Positions 1-11,521 of a stretch of 64,000 nt of DNA are shown piece by piece. Below the pieces are notes generated by a model. It ran no database searches, was not told the origin of the DNA, and saw nothing but the letters and a program-made list of their open reading frames with translations. Every line of letters starts with the position of its first letter. Position 1 is the stretch's first letter. A program made the translations under genes and the position numbers. The DNA is from Adiantum capillus-veneris (taxonomy: Eukaryota; Streptophyta; Polypodiopsida; Polypodiales; Pteridaceae). Where the stretch lies: assembly GCA_014529385.2 (NCBI GenBank), contig CM043961.1, forward strand, positions 17,712,478 through 17,776,477. Direction: 5' to 3'.

Positions 1-10
1 TCTTTTATAG

Positions 11-367
11 GTCATCTATATCCCAGCAATCCACCAACAAAAACTTTGGTTTGTAATTCCCCGGGGGAGAATTACTTTTTCCACTAATGAAGTGGAGAGC
101 ATCTTCGATCCTCTTCCACCTCCGACTTTGGATGAGGTGGAGACAGAGGAGAGAGAAGTCAATGAATCAAGTCTGACAATGGCAAATCTTAGCAAGGATG
201 ATTGTCATGATGATGAAGATGATGAGATGGAGGATGAAGAATTCGAAGATGATGAAGCCAATGCATTCACAAACAACAACTCTGTTTCTCTCTTTATTGA
301 TTTAGGAGCTATGGGCTTAGAATTGGATGATTCCTCATGTAGAGATCTTTTGGAAGATGATTCATAA
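11..367 (+). CDS. Acidic C-terminal exon, product unknown
   Basis: An open frame of about 118 codons follows a possible splice acceptor (pyrimidine-rich, ending TATAG at position 10) and ends at a TAA. The second half is strongly acidic, with runs of Asp and Glu at roughly residues 60-80, and the tail contains LFIDLGAMGLELDD. The reading frame stays open upstream to a TAG at 8-10, so the piece could be the last exon of a gene or transposon lying mostly outside the window. The downstream sequence is T-rich and 3'UTR-like. I do not recognise the family. No partner or localisation can be inferred. An accidental open frame remains possible. Confidence 0.3.
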   Translation, partial: VIYIPAIHQQKLWFVIPRGRITFSTNEVESIFDPLPPPTLDEVETEEREVNESSLTMANLSKDDCHDDEDDEMEDEEFEDDEANAFTNNNSVSLFIDLGAMGLELDDSSCRDLLEDDS

Positions 368-522
368 ACATTTTGCAGTTATGAAGTTTTTTGGTCGTGT
401 AATCCATTCATCTATCTCTTCCCCCTCTTTGTCTCTCTAATTTTATGAACATGCTCAATAATGTTAATCAAGTGGTAGTGATTATTTTATCTGCAACCAA
501 GTGTAGTCTTATTATCACCTGT

Positions 523-640
<118 letters not shown>

Positions 641-729
641 CCCTCTTTCGGTTTTTTTTTTAAATTTAAAAATTTCATACAATACTCTTTAATTTTTATT
701 AAGAGGAGGGAAACACCAAAATATATGAA

Positions 730-751
730 GGGGGGTGGGGGGGGGGGGGGG
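730..751. repeat. G-run with G-quadruplex potential
   Basis: A 22-base G tract is broken by a single T at 736. It lies about 185 bp from the C-run at 523-545, so the two could pair, or each could form a quadruplex on opposite strands. Confidence 0.7.
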
Positions 752-999
752 TGATGCTTAAGCCAGAATTTGAAAGTTTAGGCACAAATTTTCCCCCCGA
801 AAATAAACGCAGTAATACAAGCGGTAATAGATGAGGTAATAAACGAGGTAATAGTTTAAATAGAACGAAAAACCTCGTGGTAATAGTTTAAATAGAAAAA
901 AAACCCTCGTGCCCGCCTCTCTCTTCTTTCTCTAGTTGAGGCTGGACCTTGTCTCTACAAAATGGGGTAAAACAACGCGGTAAACACTTAGAGATATTC

Positions 1000-1317
1000 A
1001 TAGTGTTCATAGATAATGCAATCAATGCATGAGCCTGCACATCTCTAAGATACCAATGAGACTACTCAATCATAGGCAAAACAACTCTAGCAACAACATA
1101 CTTGCCACAAACTGCAACATCCTCAATAGAGTTTGTATGATCTATGGAAGACAAACGTCCATCACGGACATACATCAATGCCCTGCACAACATTTCAAAC
1201 TCCCTTTGACACAAGAACATGTGTCATCATGTAATCCCACATTGGGTAGTTATCGGCCCCATCCAATTTATCCTCAATAACGAACATCTTAAAAACATAT
1301 GTGTTATTGTTACCCAT
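1000..1317 (-). pseudogene. copia gag N-terminal fragment
   Basis: The fragment starts at an ATG matching the gag start of the longer copy (MGNNNTYVFK here, MADNNNTDVFK there). It keeps the conserved YPMW tryptophan motif of the plant copia gag N-terminal region, then shows an in-frame stop after VSKGV and a frame disruption. In a complete element the product would build the virus-like particle. This one cannot encode a working protein. Confidence 0.8.
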
Positions 1318-1726
1318 GGCGAGTGACTACACTAGATGTGAAGACTACCTAGAAAGAGGAAAATAAAGTAGGACTAGCAAGTGCTATATAGCGCAACCCA
1401 ATGAGGATTGTAAGGGACCCATTCTACAAAGAAAACCATGTGAAAATTCTACAGAAAAGGACAAAATTGCCTACATAGTACTACCTATAGTGGAAATGGA
1501 GGCCGAAATTAGTCTGCACAGTACTGCCTATATTACATGTAGTGAAAACAGAGGCCAAAATGAGCTCGAATCAAAATTCTAAGCAAATCAACCTCTTTGA
1601 GCTTTCTCAAAGTATTAATTGACGTGTTGACTCTCACCAAAGATCACCCAAATCGAAGAAAGTGAGTAGACAGGTGCTGACAATGATGACTATGCCCGAC
1701 AGGATGCAACTTTCTCTCATACCAAT

Positions 1727-1951
1727 TTTTGGAATTAGGGTCGTAGAGTTGCACACATATCTTGGAGAAGATGAAGAAGCTCAAGGAACACAACAGAGAG
1801 TGTATTGCTTAGTGCACAATGGAAAGATAAGTTAGCCCTAGAATGATGGGCATTTATAGAATGCACATGGGAAAAAACCTCCTAGTGAGGAAAAAATGCC
1901 CCAATTGTCCTTAGTGTGTTTACACATATCACTACCATATATATGGTAACA
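1727..1951 (-). repeat. 5' LTR of truncated copia element
   Basis: About 225 bp beginning TGTTACCATA on the minus strand and ending CCAAAA, followed by TTGGTATGAGAG. It is homologous throughout to the 227-bp LTRs at 38675 and 43613. Confidence 0.85.
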
Positions 1952-3086
1952 TTTATGCACAATGGTTAAGTGTTTTCTTAACCAAAGTAAAAGCTAGATT
2001 AAAGCTTTAGGTTTTTTAAAACAGTACTAGACTTATGGGGAATAGATTGGGTATGGGGACAATTTTAAGGAGCAAAGGATAAACCACCTATTTGGCATTC
2101 AAACTCTAAGAGTTCTAAGTAGCAAGAAATGAACTACGACAAAAATGTTAAGTAAGAATTTATGCATCTAAGCTTCAAATAGGTGTAGAGATGAGAGTAT
2201 TGTCATTGAAAACATCAATTGCTAATAAAAATGCCAACCTTACTTCAACGAAAGTTTTTATGGGTATTTTTTGTTTAGTTAGCATTAAAGTGCAGGATAG
2301 AGAGAATATCTATCTCTTTTCTTTGTATCGTTAAGGTTACGATTATCCCTTAGGAATAACAAAAACAAATATTATTATGGAGCAATACCAAAAATTTGCG
2401 GAATGAAAGAACATTCGTAAAAATATAATTATTTACGTGATTAAAATATGTTATTTAAGTAAAGTTTAGATCTTATGTCATGAAAGTTTAGTGCAAAAAT
2501 AAATAACTGCCATATATGCATGCATTGTTAATTGATTATGGTCAACTTTGTAGTCTATTCAACCCATGTGTTGTTTAGTATTAGCAACTTCCATGAGATG
2601 TGAGCATGGTCATAATACAAGCCGTAAAAACTAATCATTTATTTCCAAAAGGAGGCAGTAGAGTTTTACTTAGTTGATGTAAGGTTGAATATGGTAAGTG
2701 AATATAGATTTTTTAATGTTGTGAAAGATACAAATTACTCACACCCTAGTATATGTGTATTAGTCTATTTGGCTGGTATATGAATATCATGAAAAATAAA
2801 TCTCCTTATAAACTTTTTTATCATTCAAAGCTAAGAAAACAAGACCATAAGCAAACTATGAAAGAAATCTTGTTTGAACAAACTGTCTAAAATGTATGCT
2901 TTTTAAACAAGCCATACACTTTTCAATGAATTTCTATTCATTTTATTAGTGCTCCATGCTGATTTACATGAATCATAAAATTGAAAGACACCACACTCTA
3001 AGTGTAAAGAGTAAAGAGTCTTTGTTTGAAGAGTAATCATGTAGCATTTATGCAATTCTAGTTTCAAGAGAAAAAATTAAGTGTAC
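1952..3086. other. AT-rich spacer, nothing recognised
   Basis: There is no convincing reading frame, RNA gene or repeat. Stop codons are dense in all frames and the composition is AT-rich. It probably represents decayed repeat or neutral intergenic DNA. Confidence 0.6.
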
Positions 3087-4651
3087 ATTAAGAAGGGAAT
3101 GGGGTCTAAGGGGGCCTCTTTATTTTCCATGGGATTAAAAAGTAGATTATGGAAGTGGCAAATGGGTGGATGTCATGTGGACTGAAATGGTGGGTATCGC
3201 AGAGCCTAAAAGTAAGTTGTCAAACTTGTACTCTCTTATAAAATATAAAGAGAAAATATCTTTTAAATTCAAAAAGCTAAACTTTTCTCAAAATAATTGA
3301 GTAAAAACCAATCCTTTCTCTCTCTACTGGTGGCTGCCAGTTTCTCCCCCCCTCTCTCTTAAAAGAAGGTCCCTCCAAAAATGTGATGAGACCATTACCT
3401 CCCTCTCTCTCTATTGTACCATCTCTCACTTCTCTTCACTTCACCTTGTTTCTCTTTCCTTTTGTTCAGTTTTCCCTCCTCAAGCTTACTGCATTCTTGA
3501 GGGTTGCATTCTCCTCAAGCTGAAGTTATCAATTTCTCCATGGGCTTCACTAAACACATCTAGCTAAAGCTGAAGTCTACATCATATCCTTCTGCTAGAT
3601 CATCCTCTTTCTTTCCTCAACAAGTTTCCTACTCCTTCTCCATCAATCTCTCTAGAGAGGATCTACTTCCCTCTCAAGCTTTGCAACATTATCCTCCACA
3701 TTAAGCCAACAAGCAGGTGGAGCAGTAAAGCAGTAAGTGGCATCCTTCACCTTTGTGTACCATCAAGAATCTTGCTCTTTATACAGCTGAGAACATGGAT
3801 GTGCAATGTCTAATCATAAGTGTTTGTGTGCAGGTTGTGTCATTATTCCTCATGGCATCATAAGGTACTCGCCGACCTAGGAGTGTCATTGACTCCATTT
3901 CATGCAGCAATGTACAAGACGACAATGGATATCGGGTGACAATGGAGTTAAAATGAATGATGTGGGTGACAATGCAACCCAGCTCAAGAGGTGCACACAA
4001 GGTCTCAAGGAGACACATGGCTTCTTGAGCACACCATTGGAAGGGAAGAATCATGGATTTCAAGAAAACAAAAGACGGCAAGAGGCTTGCGAAGGTGCGA
4101 TATGTGTATACTGCTTCACAACTGAAGAGGTTTCCTGCAAATTGTAATTTTTACTCCTCTTTCAAGTTTTTCGGTTATCTATTTAGTATTTTTTCCTTGT
4201 GTGTTGCTTTTGATGACTGTAAGATTTCCATTGTTGTTTGTTCATGTTTACATATGTTTTTCCATCCGATCTTGTAGAGTGGGAGACAATAGAGTGCTTC
4301 ATAGGAACTTTTGAGGCCATCCATACTAAGCTTGGCAAGTTGCTCTATGCTGGTTGTCAGTCCTCTGAGCTTGCCTCACATGACATTTTTTTTATAATCA
4401 TACTTATGTCACACCTAGGCGAAATGGATATGGTAATCTGTCTCTAGTTCACTTGCCAACCTTGGAGATTTTGGAATGGCCTAAGCCACACAGTGCCTTG
4501 ATCGCAACAACCAAAAGGAGAATCGAGGTGGATGTGCAAGTAGCAATGAAGTGCACCTATGGTTCCCATAAAGCCACGGTAACATGGTTTATGTCTCTTC
4601 ATGTGTTTGTGTTTATATTTTTGACTTCAGAGTGTTCACAGGACACCAACA

Positions 4652-5109
4652 ATGTGGACTTGCAAAGGGGGAACTGCAATCAACGGGTTTCTTGTAGCTG
4701 GATGGGAAACTAAGGTGGTCAACCACCAGGGAGATAGAATCAATTGCTATGTAGTTACTGACAATGTGGTGTTCAGATACCATTTTGCAAAGCAAAGCTT
4801 GTCGATGGTCTTTCCCTATAGAAGATGGAAGCTGGCGATGGGAGAATGGGAGGCACTAGACTTTGAGGTTGCTTCTAGAGAATCACTTGACCTGCAAATA
4901 CGTCTCCACGATGATGTAGTGCACCACATTACAGTGAACAATGATTGGCATCTCAATCACCTTCACGAGTATCTTAATCTCTGATATACCTTTCCCAAGC
5001 AATATCTCTTTGTAATCAATGAAAAGATTGTTCGCTCCAAAAAAGAGAAGAGCTTTTTGTGTGAGAACGTTCCGTTTTTGCGATGTATTTTTGTAAAATC
5101 TTGTAACTG
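4652..5109 (+). pseudogene. Family A ORF, first conserved region
   Basis: The reading frame includes WETKVVNHQGDRI, VVFRYHFAKQSLSMVFPYRR and HHITVNNDWHLNHLHEYLN, then a TGA, then YTFPKQYLFVINEKIV in the same frame. The same protein is recoverable from copy 2 (35050-35505) and, in its second half, from copy 3 on the minus strand (57382-57573). This shows it was once coding. It is rich in aromatic and basic residues, with no membrane segment. I do not recognise the domain. One in-frame stop (4982-4984) and upstream breaks make this copy a pseudogene. Confidence 0.5.
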
Positions 5110-5479
5110 ACAGGTATTTTTTCCACATTAATACATACGGTGTTTTGAATCTCATTTCTATGCATACTTGTTTATTCTCAACTTGTTCAAGTTTTCGATT
5201 GAAACGTGCAATTTATTTGATGTGGAGCACAAATGTTTTCAATGTTGGTGTCTTCAATGCTTTGTGGCATGATTTTGTTTAAAATTAAAGTTTTAAGTTA
5301 TTTTGACATTAATTTAAGTGCTTTTTAAAAAGTGACTTTAGGTATATAAGTGACTTTCTAGTTTTTAAACTTCATTTCTCACATTCACAAAACTCTAGCT
5401 CTAAGCTCTCTTTGTATCTTCTTCACGAGAAAACCCAAGGCAACGTCTACTGATGCACTTCTCACACAATAAGAAAAGG

Positions 5480-6297
5480 TAGGACTTGTAGATCAAGCAC
5501 ATGAACTACTCACTGTGTTCGAGGGGACAATTGACATGCAGGCCATTGCCAACCTTCATGCAGAGGCATTCGGAAGCTTTCTTGGCTACATGGCGCAACA
5601 CATGGAAGAATATGCCATAATCTTTGAGGGATCTGACACGGCGTGGTTGCCAGTGGATTTCTTGAAGCATCTCTATGCGCCTGACAAAAACTTCAAAATT
5701 TGAAACAAGACTACAAGATAGAGGATGAGGATGATCTCATGGATTTGGGCATGGGGTGCATAGCACCCAATTTATTTCATGGGACATGGTTCTAAAATTA
5801 CTTGTGCTTGAGGGCATGGATAAGGAAAAATCAAAGGAAAAGGTCAACCAAAGACCTCCTGTGACCATTTTGGAGGAATCAAATGAATTTATCGAAGACA
5901 TTGATGAGAAGATCAAAGCATCTATAACAGTCGTACTCTTGCAAGATCCCAGCTCCACTAGGGAGGAAGATCGAATGATAGAGGGAGATGAAGTGTTGAA
6001 AAAGGTCCCGGACCTCCAAATTCTCACTTCGCATCTAGTTGTGGTGGATGATTTTTAGTTTATGTTCCTTGAAAACATTGCCAAAACATTAGGAATCAAA
6101 GAAGATGAGTCGCTCGCAGTGCTTGCTATCTATGCGGGCATAGATGATCCCAGTGGAAAGGAAGAGAAAGTCAATTTTCAAATTGACTTCGAAGACCAAG
6201 ATCTCACAGCAAGCCTCTCTTTCCTCCCCAATGAAAATGAACAACTGTTGATGCAAACAGTAGCAAGTACACTAATGGAAATAAAATCATGTGTCTA
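5480..6297 (+). pseudogene. Family A ORF, second conserved region
   Basis: Broken frames encode two acidic pieces. One contains FEGTIDMQAIANLHAEAFGS, MEEYAIIFEGSDTAWLP and DFLKHLYAPDKNF. The other contains FLENIAKTLGIKEDESLAVL and IYAGIDDPSGKEE. Both are conserved in copy 2 (35850-36550) and copy 3 (57000-56280, minus), in the same order. The wording suggests a mostly helical acidic protein. No family is recognised. The copy has several stops and frame changes, and Gypsy-1 inserted into its 3' part. Confidence 0.5.
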
Positions 6298-7230
6298 TGT
6301 TAGAAGATGGACACACCCCACGGCATCTAACTACTCGGCGGATTATTATTTTTTTGTAATTAGTCATTCATTGAGGAAAACCCGGTTTTTCACCTTGTAA
6401 ATATTGGGACTTACAGAAGTTTCTAGATTGTATCCCAGTTTTGATAGTTAGATGGAGTAGATGGATGATTTTGAAACTTTAGGGTTTGAGAAGTTGTAAG
6501 GTATATATATCACTTTTTTACCTTAATGAAAAACCTTTTGTCATTTTAAACAAGTTTAAGTTTGTGAGTGAGCGTACTGTGTACGTCAGAGAGAGTGTGA
6601 GCTTTGTCTTGACGCTACGTGTGCAACGGTGGTCGAAATTGAGTGCGGAGAAGTGCAGTGTGTTGCTCCCGACTAGAGCTACGAGCTGATACCAACATTG
6701 CGCGCGTACGGCCCGGCTTTGGGAGCTCCTTCTACGAGCTTCATCGGTTGTTTGGATGAGCATACGTTGTCCGATTTTGCATTGCAGCATATCCACGCGT
6801 TCACAATGAGTAGAACTACACATTAGGCACTTCATATTTCGGAAACGAAGACCTGCAGATTTCGGCCAGACATCCTACATATTTCTGCACAGGGTGTTTT
6901 GGGTCGTGATTTTGGTGCACAGACCTTAGGGAGAGTGTCCTATAGGTATTAGTAGGGTCTCCTTCAAGTTCTATGGTGTTTCGGAAGTGTTTGATAGGTA
7001 TTCGGCTCTAGCAAGCGTTGTAGGAAGCATCCTCTTTTGTTCTCTTGAAGACTGTGACTTAGACAAGTCGTAGGAGCCTCTGTAGGAATTAGTTAGGAGT
7101 CAGTCGAGTGTAGGTTGACACCTTATGCTTGCTTCCACGCGCCTGCAGGTCGAGCTTCGTCCTTAGCTAACATTACTTGTTCGGTGAGTTCTCGCCGTGC
7201 TGACGTCCATCGCGGAGTACCCGTCCAACA
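6298..7230 (+). repeat. Gypsy-1 5' LTR
   Basis: A 933-bp LTR starting TGTTAGAAG and ending CCAACA. A TATA-like GTATATATATC lies at 6501-6511, so U3 would be about 230 bp. A half-site of the internal palindrome (AGACATCCTAC) lies at 6868-6878, downstream of the predicted transcription start. Confidence 0.93.
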
Positions 7231-7231
7231 T

Positions 7232-7249
7232 TGGCGCCGCTGCCGGGGA
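7232..7249 (+). promoter_or_regulatory. Primer binding site, tRNA-Asp type
   Basis: TGGCGCCGCTGCCGGGGA begins two bases after the LTR. It differs at one position from the sequence complementary to the plant tRNA-Asp 3' end (TGGCGCCGTTGCCGG), as used by Tat/Athila-like gypsy elements. Confidence 0.85.
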
Positions 7250-7780
7250 TGAAAACCTTAGGTAGGTGACCGAGACTAATCCTTGAGGATTGGGATTTTT
7301 GGCTTGCCAAGAGTCTCGCTTTACATTTAGATAGGAGCAGAGGGTGGAGGACTCTCTAGGTCTTAGAGGGATTCTAGGAAGCGTGTGTCTGGCCTAGATC
7401 CTTCGACTTAGGTAGAGGAGGTAAACTTAGGTAGTTTTAGGTAGTAGTCGAGTCTAGAGTAGAAGTGGGAGTGGTAGAAGCGGTGAGAGTAGAGCTTGAG
7501 AGTCCGGAGAGGCCAAAAAAGCAACCAAAAGCACCATTATCACCATTTCCTCATGGTAGGTAGGAGTAGAGTAAGTAGAACATCATGATTCAGATCTAGA
7601 GCATTTCATGCATGTATACTTGCTTGGTAGAATCATTACAAGTTTGTAAAAGACGCAAAAATACGCAAAAGTGTGGTTGAAAGCCTAATTGAAATCCAAA
7701 AGTTACTGTGAGTGTTTCTGATAGGCCTACAGAGCATCAGGAGCATTTTTGTCAGAAAAAAACTTTAATTTTAAGCCAGG

Positions 7781-8647
7781 AGACATCCTACGCGTAGGAT
7801 GTCTACAGGCCAATCTGGGAGGGATTTTGGGATTTTGAGTTGACCAGTGTGTTCTGAAGGTAGGGTTTACCCTAATTTCAACTGGAAAGTGGAAACTTGG
7901 CCATCTCTTGACAGGATAAGGCCAGATAGACTGAAATTGCTAGACATCCTACCCAATTAGTGCCAAAACATCAACTTGAAACCAAAACCATAAGATGGCT
8001 GCATGAGTGTGTCTTTCATGACATATTGAGTGACTGAAAGGGGTTTCACCTCAGTCGGGTATGAAAATTGGGTTCAAAGTGGACTTTAGCACTTTTGACT
8101 GAAAAAGCAAAAACAACTAAAGTTTAGGACTTTTGACATCCAAATCAAGATCTAAGCATACCACTAGGATATTGACATCAGGGGGAAGCTGTGGAACAAA
8201 TCTGGGGTCAAATAGACCAAATAGACATCCTACGCGTAGGATGTCTTCTGAGTGATTTGGGACTCCAAACTGAAATCTGAGTATACCAAGGTGATCATTA
8301 GCTCAAGGAGAGCTTAAGTCTTGAGTTTAAAGCCATTCTGATAAAAAAGACATCCTACGCGTAGGATGTCTAATGCAAGAAAATGAAGCCATAATTGGAC
8401 TTGGAGCATTGTAAGGTGTTATATAGCCTAAGGCAAGCCTCCTAGTCAATTTTGGTCCAATTTGGAGTTGATTAGACTGATCAACACCATCACCAGGCCG
8501 TAGGAACAGATTTTTGACTCATTGACCAGCTTCTAGAAGTCCAAATCAAAAAGTAAAAACAGTTGTAAGCTCAGCACAACGAGGGGAAAATACAGTGCAA
8601 AAATCCAGGCAAAATGCAGCAGGAGACATCCTACGCGTAGGATGTCT
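7781..8647. repeat. Palindrome array 1: four 24-bp perfect palindromes in leader
   Basis: Perfect palindromes made of AGACATCCTACG followed by its reverse complement lie at 7781-7804, 8223-8246, 8348-8371 and 8624-8647. A half-site lies at 7942-7952. Spacings are 442, 125 and 276 bp. Single-stranded, each can fold as a 10-bp stem with a self-complementary CGCG loop. Immediate flanks fall into three types (GG-, AAT- and AAA- before AGAC), and the order GG, AAT, AAA recurs in array 2. Function is unknown. Candidates are RNA dimerisation or packaging stem-loops, or dimeric protein-binding sites. Confidence 0.95.
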
Positions 8648-9068
8648 ATTGGGGCATTCTGCAGGGAAAATTTGACCTGGCCTAGACAGTGAGGTTATAT
8701 TTGTCTTACGGGTTCCAGAACTCCTTTCAGAAGTAAATTTGGACCTTGGTTGCCCATTTGACAAAGCAAAGACTGAATTCAAGCTTTTTCGCTTAAATTG
8801 GCCAACATCAGAGAAAAGTACTGTTTCAGGTTAGCAACCTAATCTGGAACATCAACGGTGTATAAAATACAGTAGTGGTTGAGATTAACTCTCCAGTTAT
8901 ACCAATCATTACTAAGATAACCTCTAGCAGATAAGAGCGGTGATTCAATTGCCGAAATTAAAACTCTTGTGTACAGGTCTATTTGGCAGCAAAGCAAGAA
9001 GTTGTGCAGAAACTGATCCATTGCCAGGTTAGTGGTTGAACTTGTGATAAGTTGCATTGATAAGTTTG

Positions 9069-11362
9069 ATGAATTTGAGATCAAGAAGATACATTGTTAG
9101 AGACCACAAGGTGGCAGGTGACCAAGGTATTGTAGTGTCCACCGAAGAGAGTGTAACTCAGGCAAGGTTAGATCCGCTAGCACCGATTATTGAGGAAGGT
9201 AGTGATACTGACACTTCGTCATACAAATCTTTCTTCATGATGGGTAGCCAACAGCCAGGAGGTTTCACCTATGATGGACCTATGCGAGGAGGAAGTACCT
9301 CCCAAAATACTTTGAATGATTCGAGGCTTACGGTGATCTTCTTGGAGGGAACAAACTCAAGAGGAACCCTTGTCTATTTTGACTATCGAGGTCGCAAGTG
9401 CATTTGCATTGAAGAGAAGCCAGCACAAAGATTGGAGATAATCCACGTGTATGATGATGGAGATAGATTCCGAGACGAAAAGGGGAACCACTATTTAATA
9501 GTTAGCAACCCTGAAGATTACAATAGATATGGAGACAACGTGGCTAAAGGGCAAATGGTTTCAGAAACTCAAGAGCCGCCACCAAACATTGATCGGCACG
9601 GAGCTATTTTCATGTATGATAAGAAAACAATCAGGGTTCCAACTTATAACGAGAATGTGGGAATCTACAAACACGAGAGCGAGGGTATTGTCTCTTACTT
9701 TCGCAGTAAAGAACCATACATAGACGAACTAAGCAAAGACAAGGTTCTTTACTTATTCTCTTATGAAACTGCTACGAGGAAGGGCATAGTTTTTGTTGAT
9801 AGATATGGGCGAGAATACCAACGTATTCTTCCAGAGGAAGTAGAAAGAGCAACAGGTCCAGGAGCATCAACATACGCCCCTGAGGAAATACCGAGATCCA
9901 CCCACACCCCAAGCAAGTCAACGAATCCGTTTTCAGATGAGTATGACGCTACATCACATTCCACCAGACCACAAGCTTTCACCAACCAAGACCAACCAGC
10001 AAACCAACCATCATTGCACGCATGGCTTCGACAAAGTGCAACAATGGAACCAGACCGAAACCAAGAGGGTTATCCAGCTTCACGAGGGCTCAGGGATTTG
10101 CAAGAATCCCCACACTATTCAAGGTATCAAGCAGAGAGTAAGCCAAAGACACAAGGGTCGACCGAGCTTGGAGGACCACCCATGGAACGAGTTCGAAGAG
10201 AAGGACCACCTCCGGCGAGAACCGTTAGAAATTATGGCTTAGGAGCACCGTTGGGCGAGGAACCAGCCTATTACAGAAGGCCTGAGGAGGGGTATAGACT
10301 TGGAAGGGGTGATCCAATGATGAGGTTTGTAGACCATCGCAGAATTAGACCTTCTCAAGTGTAAAAATGGGTAAACAGAAAATACACAGGAAACAGAGAC
10401 CCAAGAGATCATGTAGCAGCCTTTGTACGTGTGATTAGAGCCGAAGAGGTGTTAGACTTTCCTACCCAATTCGCAGGGTTTGGACTAACCCTAGAGGATG
10501 ATGCTGCAACTTGGTTTGACTCTGTGGAGCGTAGAGACTTTGAGTCGATGGAGGAAGTGTTTGACGAGTTTACTGAGGAATTCTCTCAAAGGGGAATAGC
10601 TCATAATACCGTCTCACAAATCCATAAATTCAAACAAAAAGATGGAGAATCTGTATGGAAGGCAGCCCTAAGACTAAAGAGATATGTTAAGTTCTGTCCT
10701 GCTGAAGAACTGCCAACTCAGTCCAGACTTATGCTGATATTCATCCAAGGACTAAGGAATGCAGATATCCAGAAAGACTTACATATGAAGAGGAGCACTA
10801 CATTGAATGAGTTGACCAAGGAAGCTTTGTACCTTGTGGACAATTGTGCTGTCTACAAAGAAGGGGAGTTCAAGGACCTTGATGACGATTCATCTTCACA
10901 GCAAAGTGGGAGCAAGTCCTCCAAGACAACACTGAAAGGAGAAATAGCGGTAAACCAGGAGCAACTCGTAGATGAAGTGCTAAAAATGATCAACTTGTAC
11001 ACCAAACCCCAGGCTAAACATCCCAAGTGGTGTGCTATTGAACAAAAATGGACAAACCATGGGACCGAGGAATGTTACTATAACAAGGGATATGTGAGGG
11101 AGAGACCTTATGCTCCCCAAGCTCCTGTAGCTTCCCCTCAAGTTCCACCTATGCCTAGATATCAAGCAGGCAACTTACCAGGACCTGTAGTTGTAGAGAG
11201 ACCACAACCGGTGTTGGGGCAACAACCACCCCTACCAAGATTACGACCAGTTGGTGTAAGATACACCCCAACGGTAACTGAATCAGAAGAAAAGGCTTTG
11301 GTGCCTATGCATGCATATTATGAGGATCCCAACAAATATGCGGCAAACCCTGTTATTATCCG
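9069..11362 (+). pseudogene. gag: Gypsy-1 gag (structural protein)
   Basis: From the ATG at 9069 the frame encodes about 430 residues of N-terminal extension (charged, Pro-rich near its end, with HYLIVSNPEDYNRYG) up to a TAA at 10362-10364. It continues in the same frame as KWVNRKYTGNRDPRDHVAAF, the start of the gypsy gag core (Retrotrans_gag type: DAATWFDSVERRDFESMEEV, then FKQKDGESVW). The product should form the virus-like particle in the cytoplasm. Near 11352-11362 the frame shifts by one base: the +2 frame gives a plausible continuation (PEEPSTPDPWSMIGNQGPP) while the original frame soon hits TGA at 11397. One nonsense codon and one frameshift make this copy defective, unless recoding occurs. 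Confidence 0.85.
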
Positions 11363-11521
11363 CCGGAAGAACCTTCGACACCAGATCCATGGAGCATGAT
11401 AGGGAATCAAGGACCTCCAACTGCTGCACACGCTGCAGGACAAGGAAGATATAGCTTAGATGAATGAACATTGTTGTTCATAGCCAATGGAGGCATGGGT
11501 GGACAGAGACAGACTTACTAG

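Larger units (their letters stand above)
1000..1951 (-). mobile_element. Truncated Ty1/copia element (LTR, leader, start of gag)
   Basis: Read on the minus strand, this starts with an LTR (1951-1727), continues with a primer-site-like TTGGTATGAGAG and a leader of about 400 bp, and then the first ~100 codons of gag from an ATG at 1317. It matches the complete copia element at 38675-43839 along LTR, leader and gag, including the gag stretches FKMFVIEDKLDG and YPMW. The match fades near position 1000, so most of gag and all of pol are missing. Stop codons interrupt gag. It is a dead 5' fragment from the same family as the longer copy. Confidence 0.85.
3087..6297 (+). mobile_element. Family A repeat, copy 1, 5' part
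   Basis: It begins with ATTAAGAAGGGAATGGGGTC and a CCTCTTTATT motif shared with the termini at 33446 and 58688 (other A copies) and at 28853 and 56277 (family B). A CT-rich leader with TCTC tracts is followed by exon-like coding pieces. The copy is interrupted at 6297 by insertion of the LTR element Gypsy-1 and resumes at 22614. Its 3' end is uncertain, near 23640. The other copies are at 33446-37280 (plus) and 56278-58688 (minus). Repetition and shared termini indicate a DNA-type mobile element or a derivative, but no transposase was recognised in A. Confidence 0.65.
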
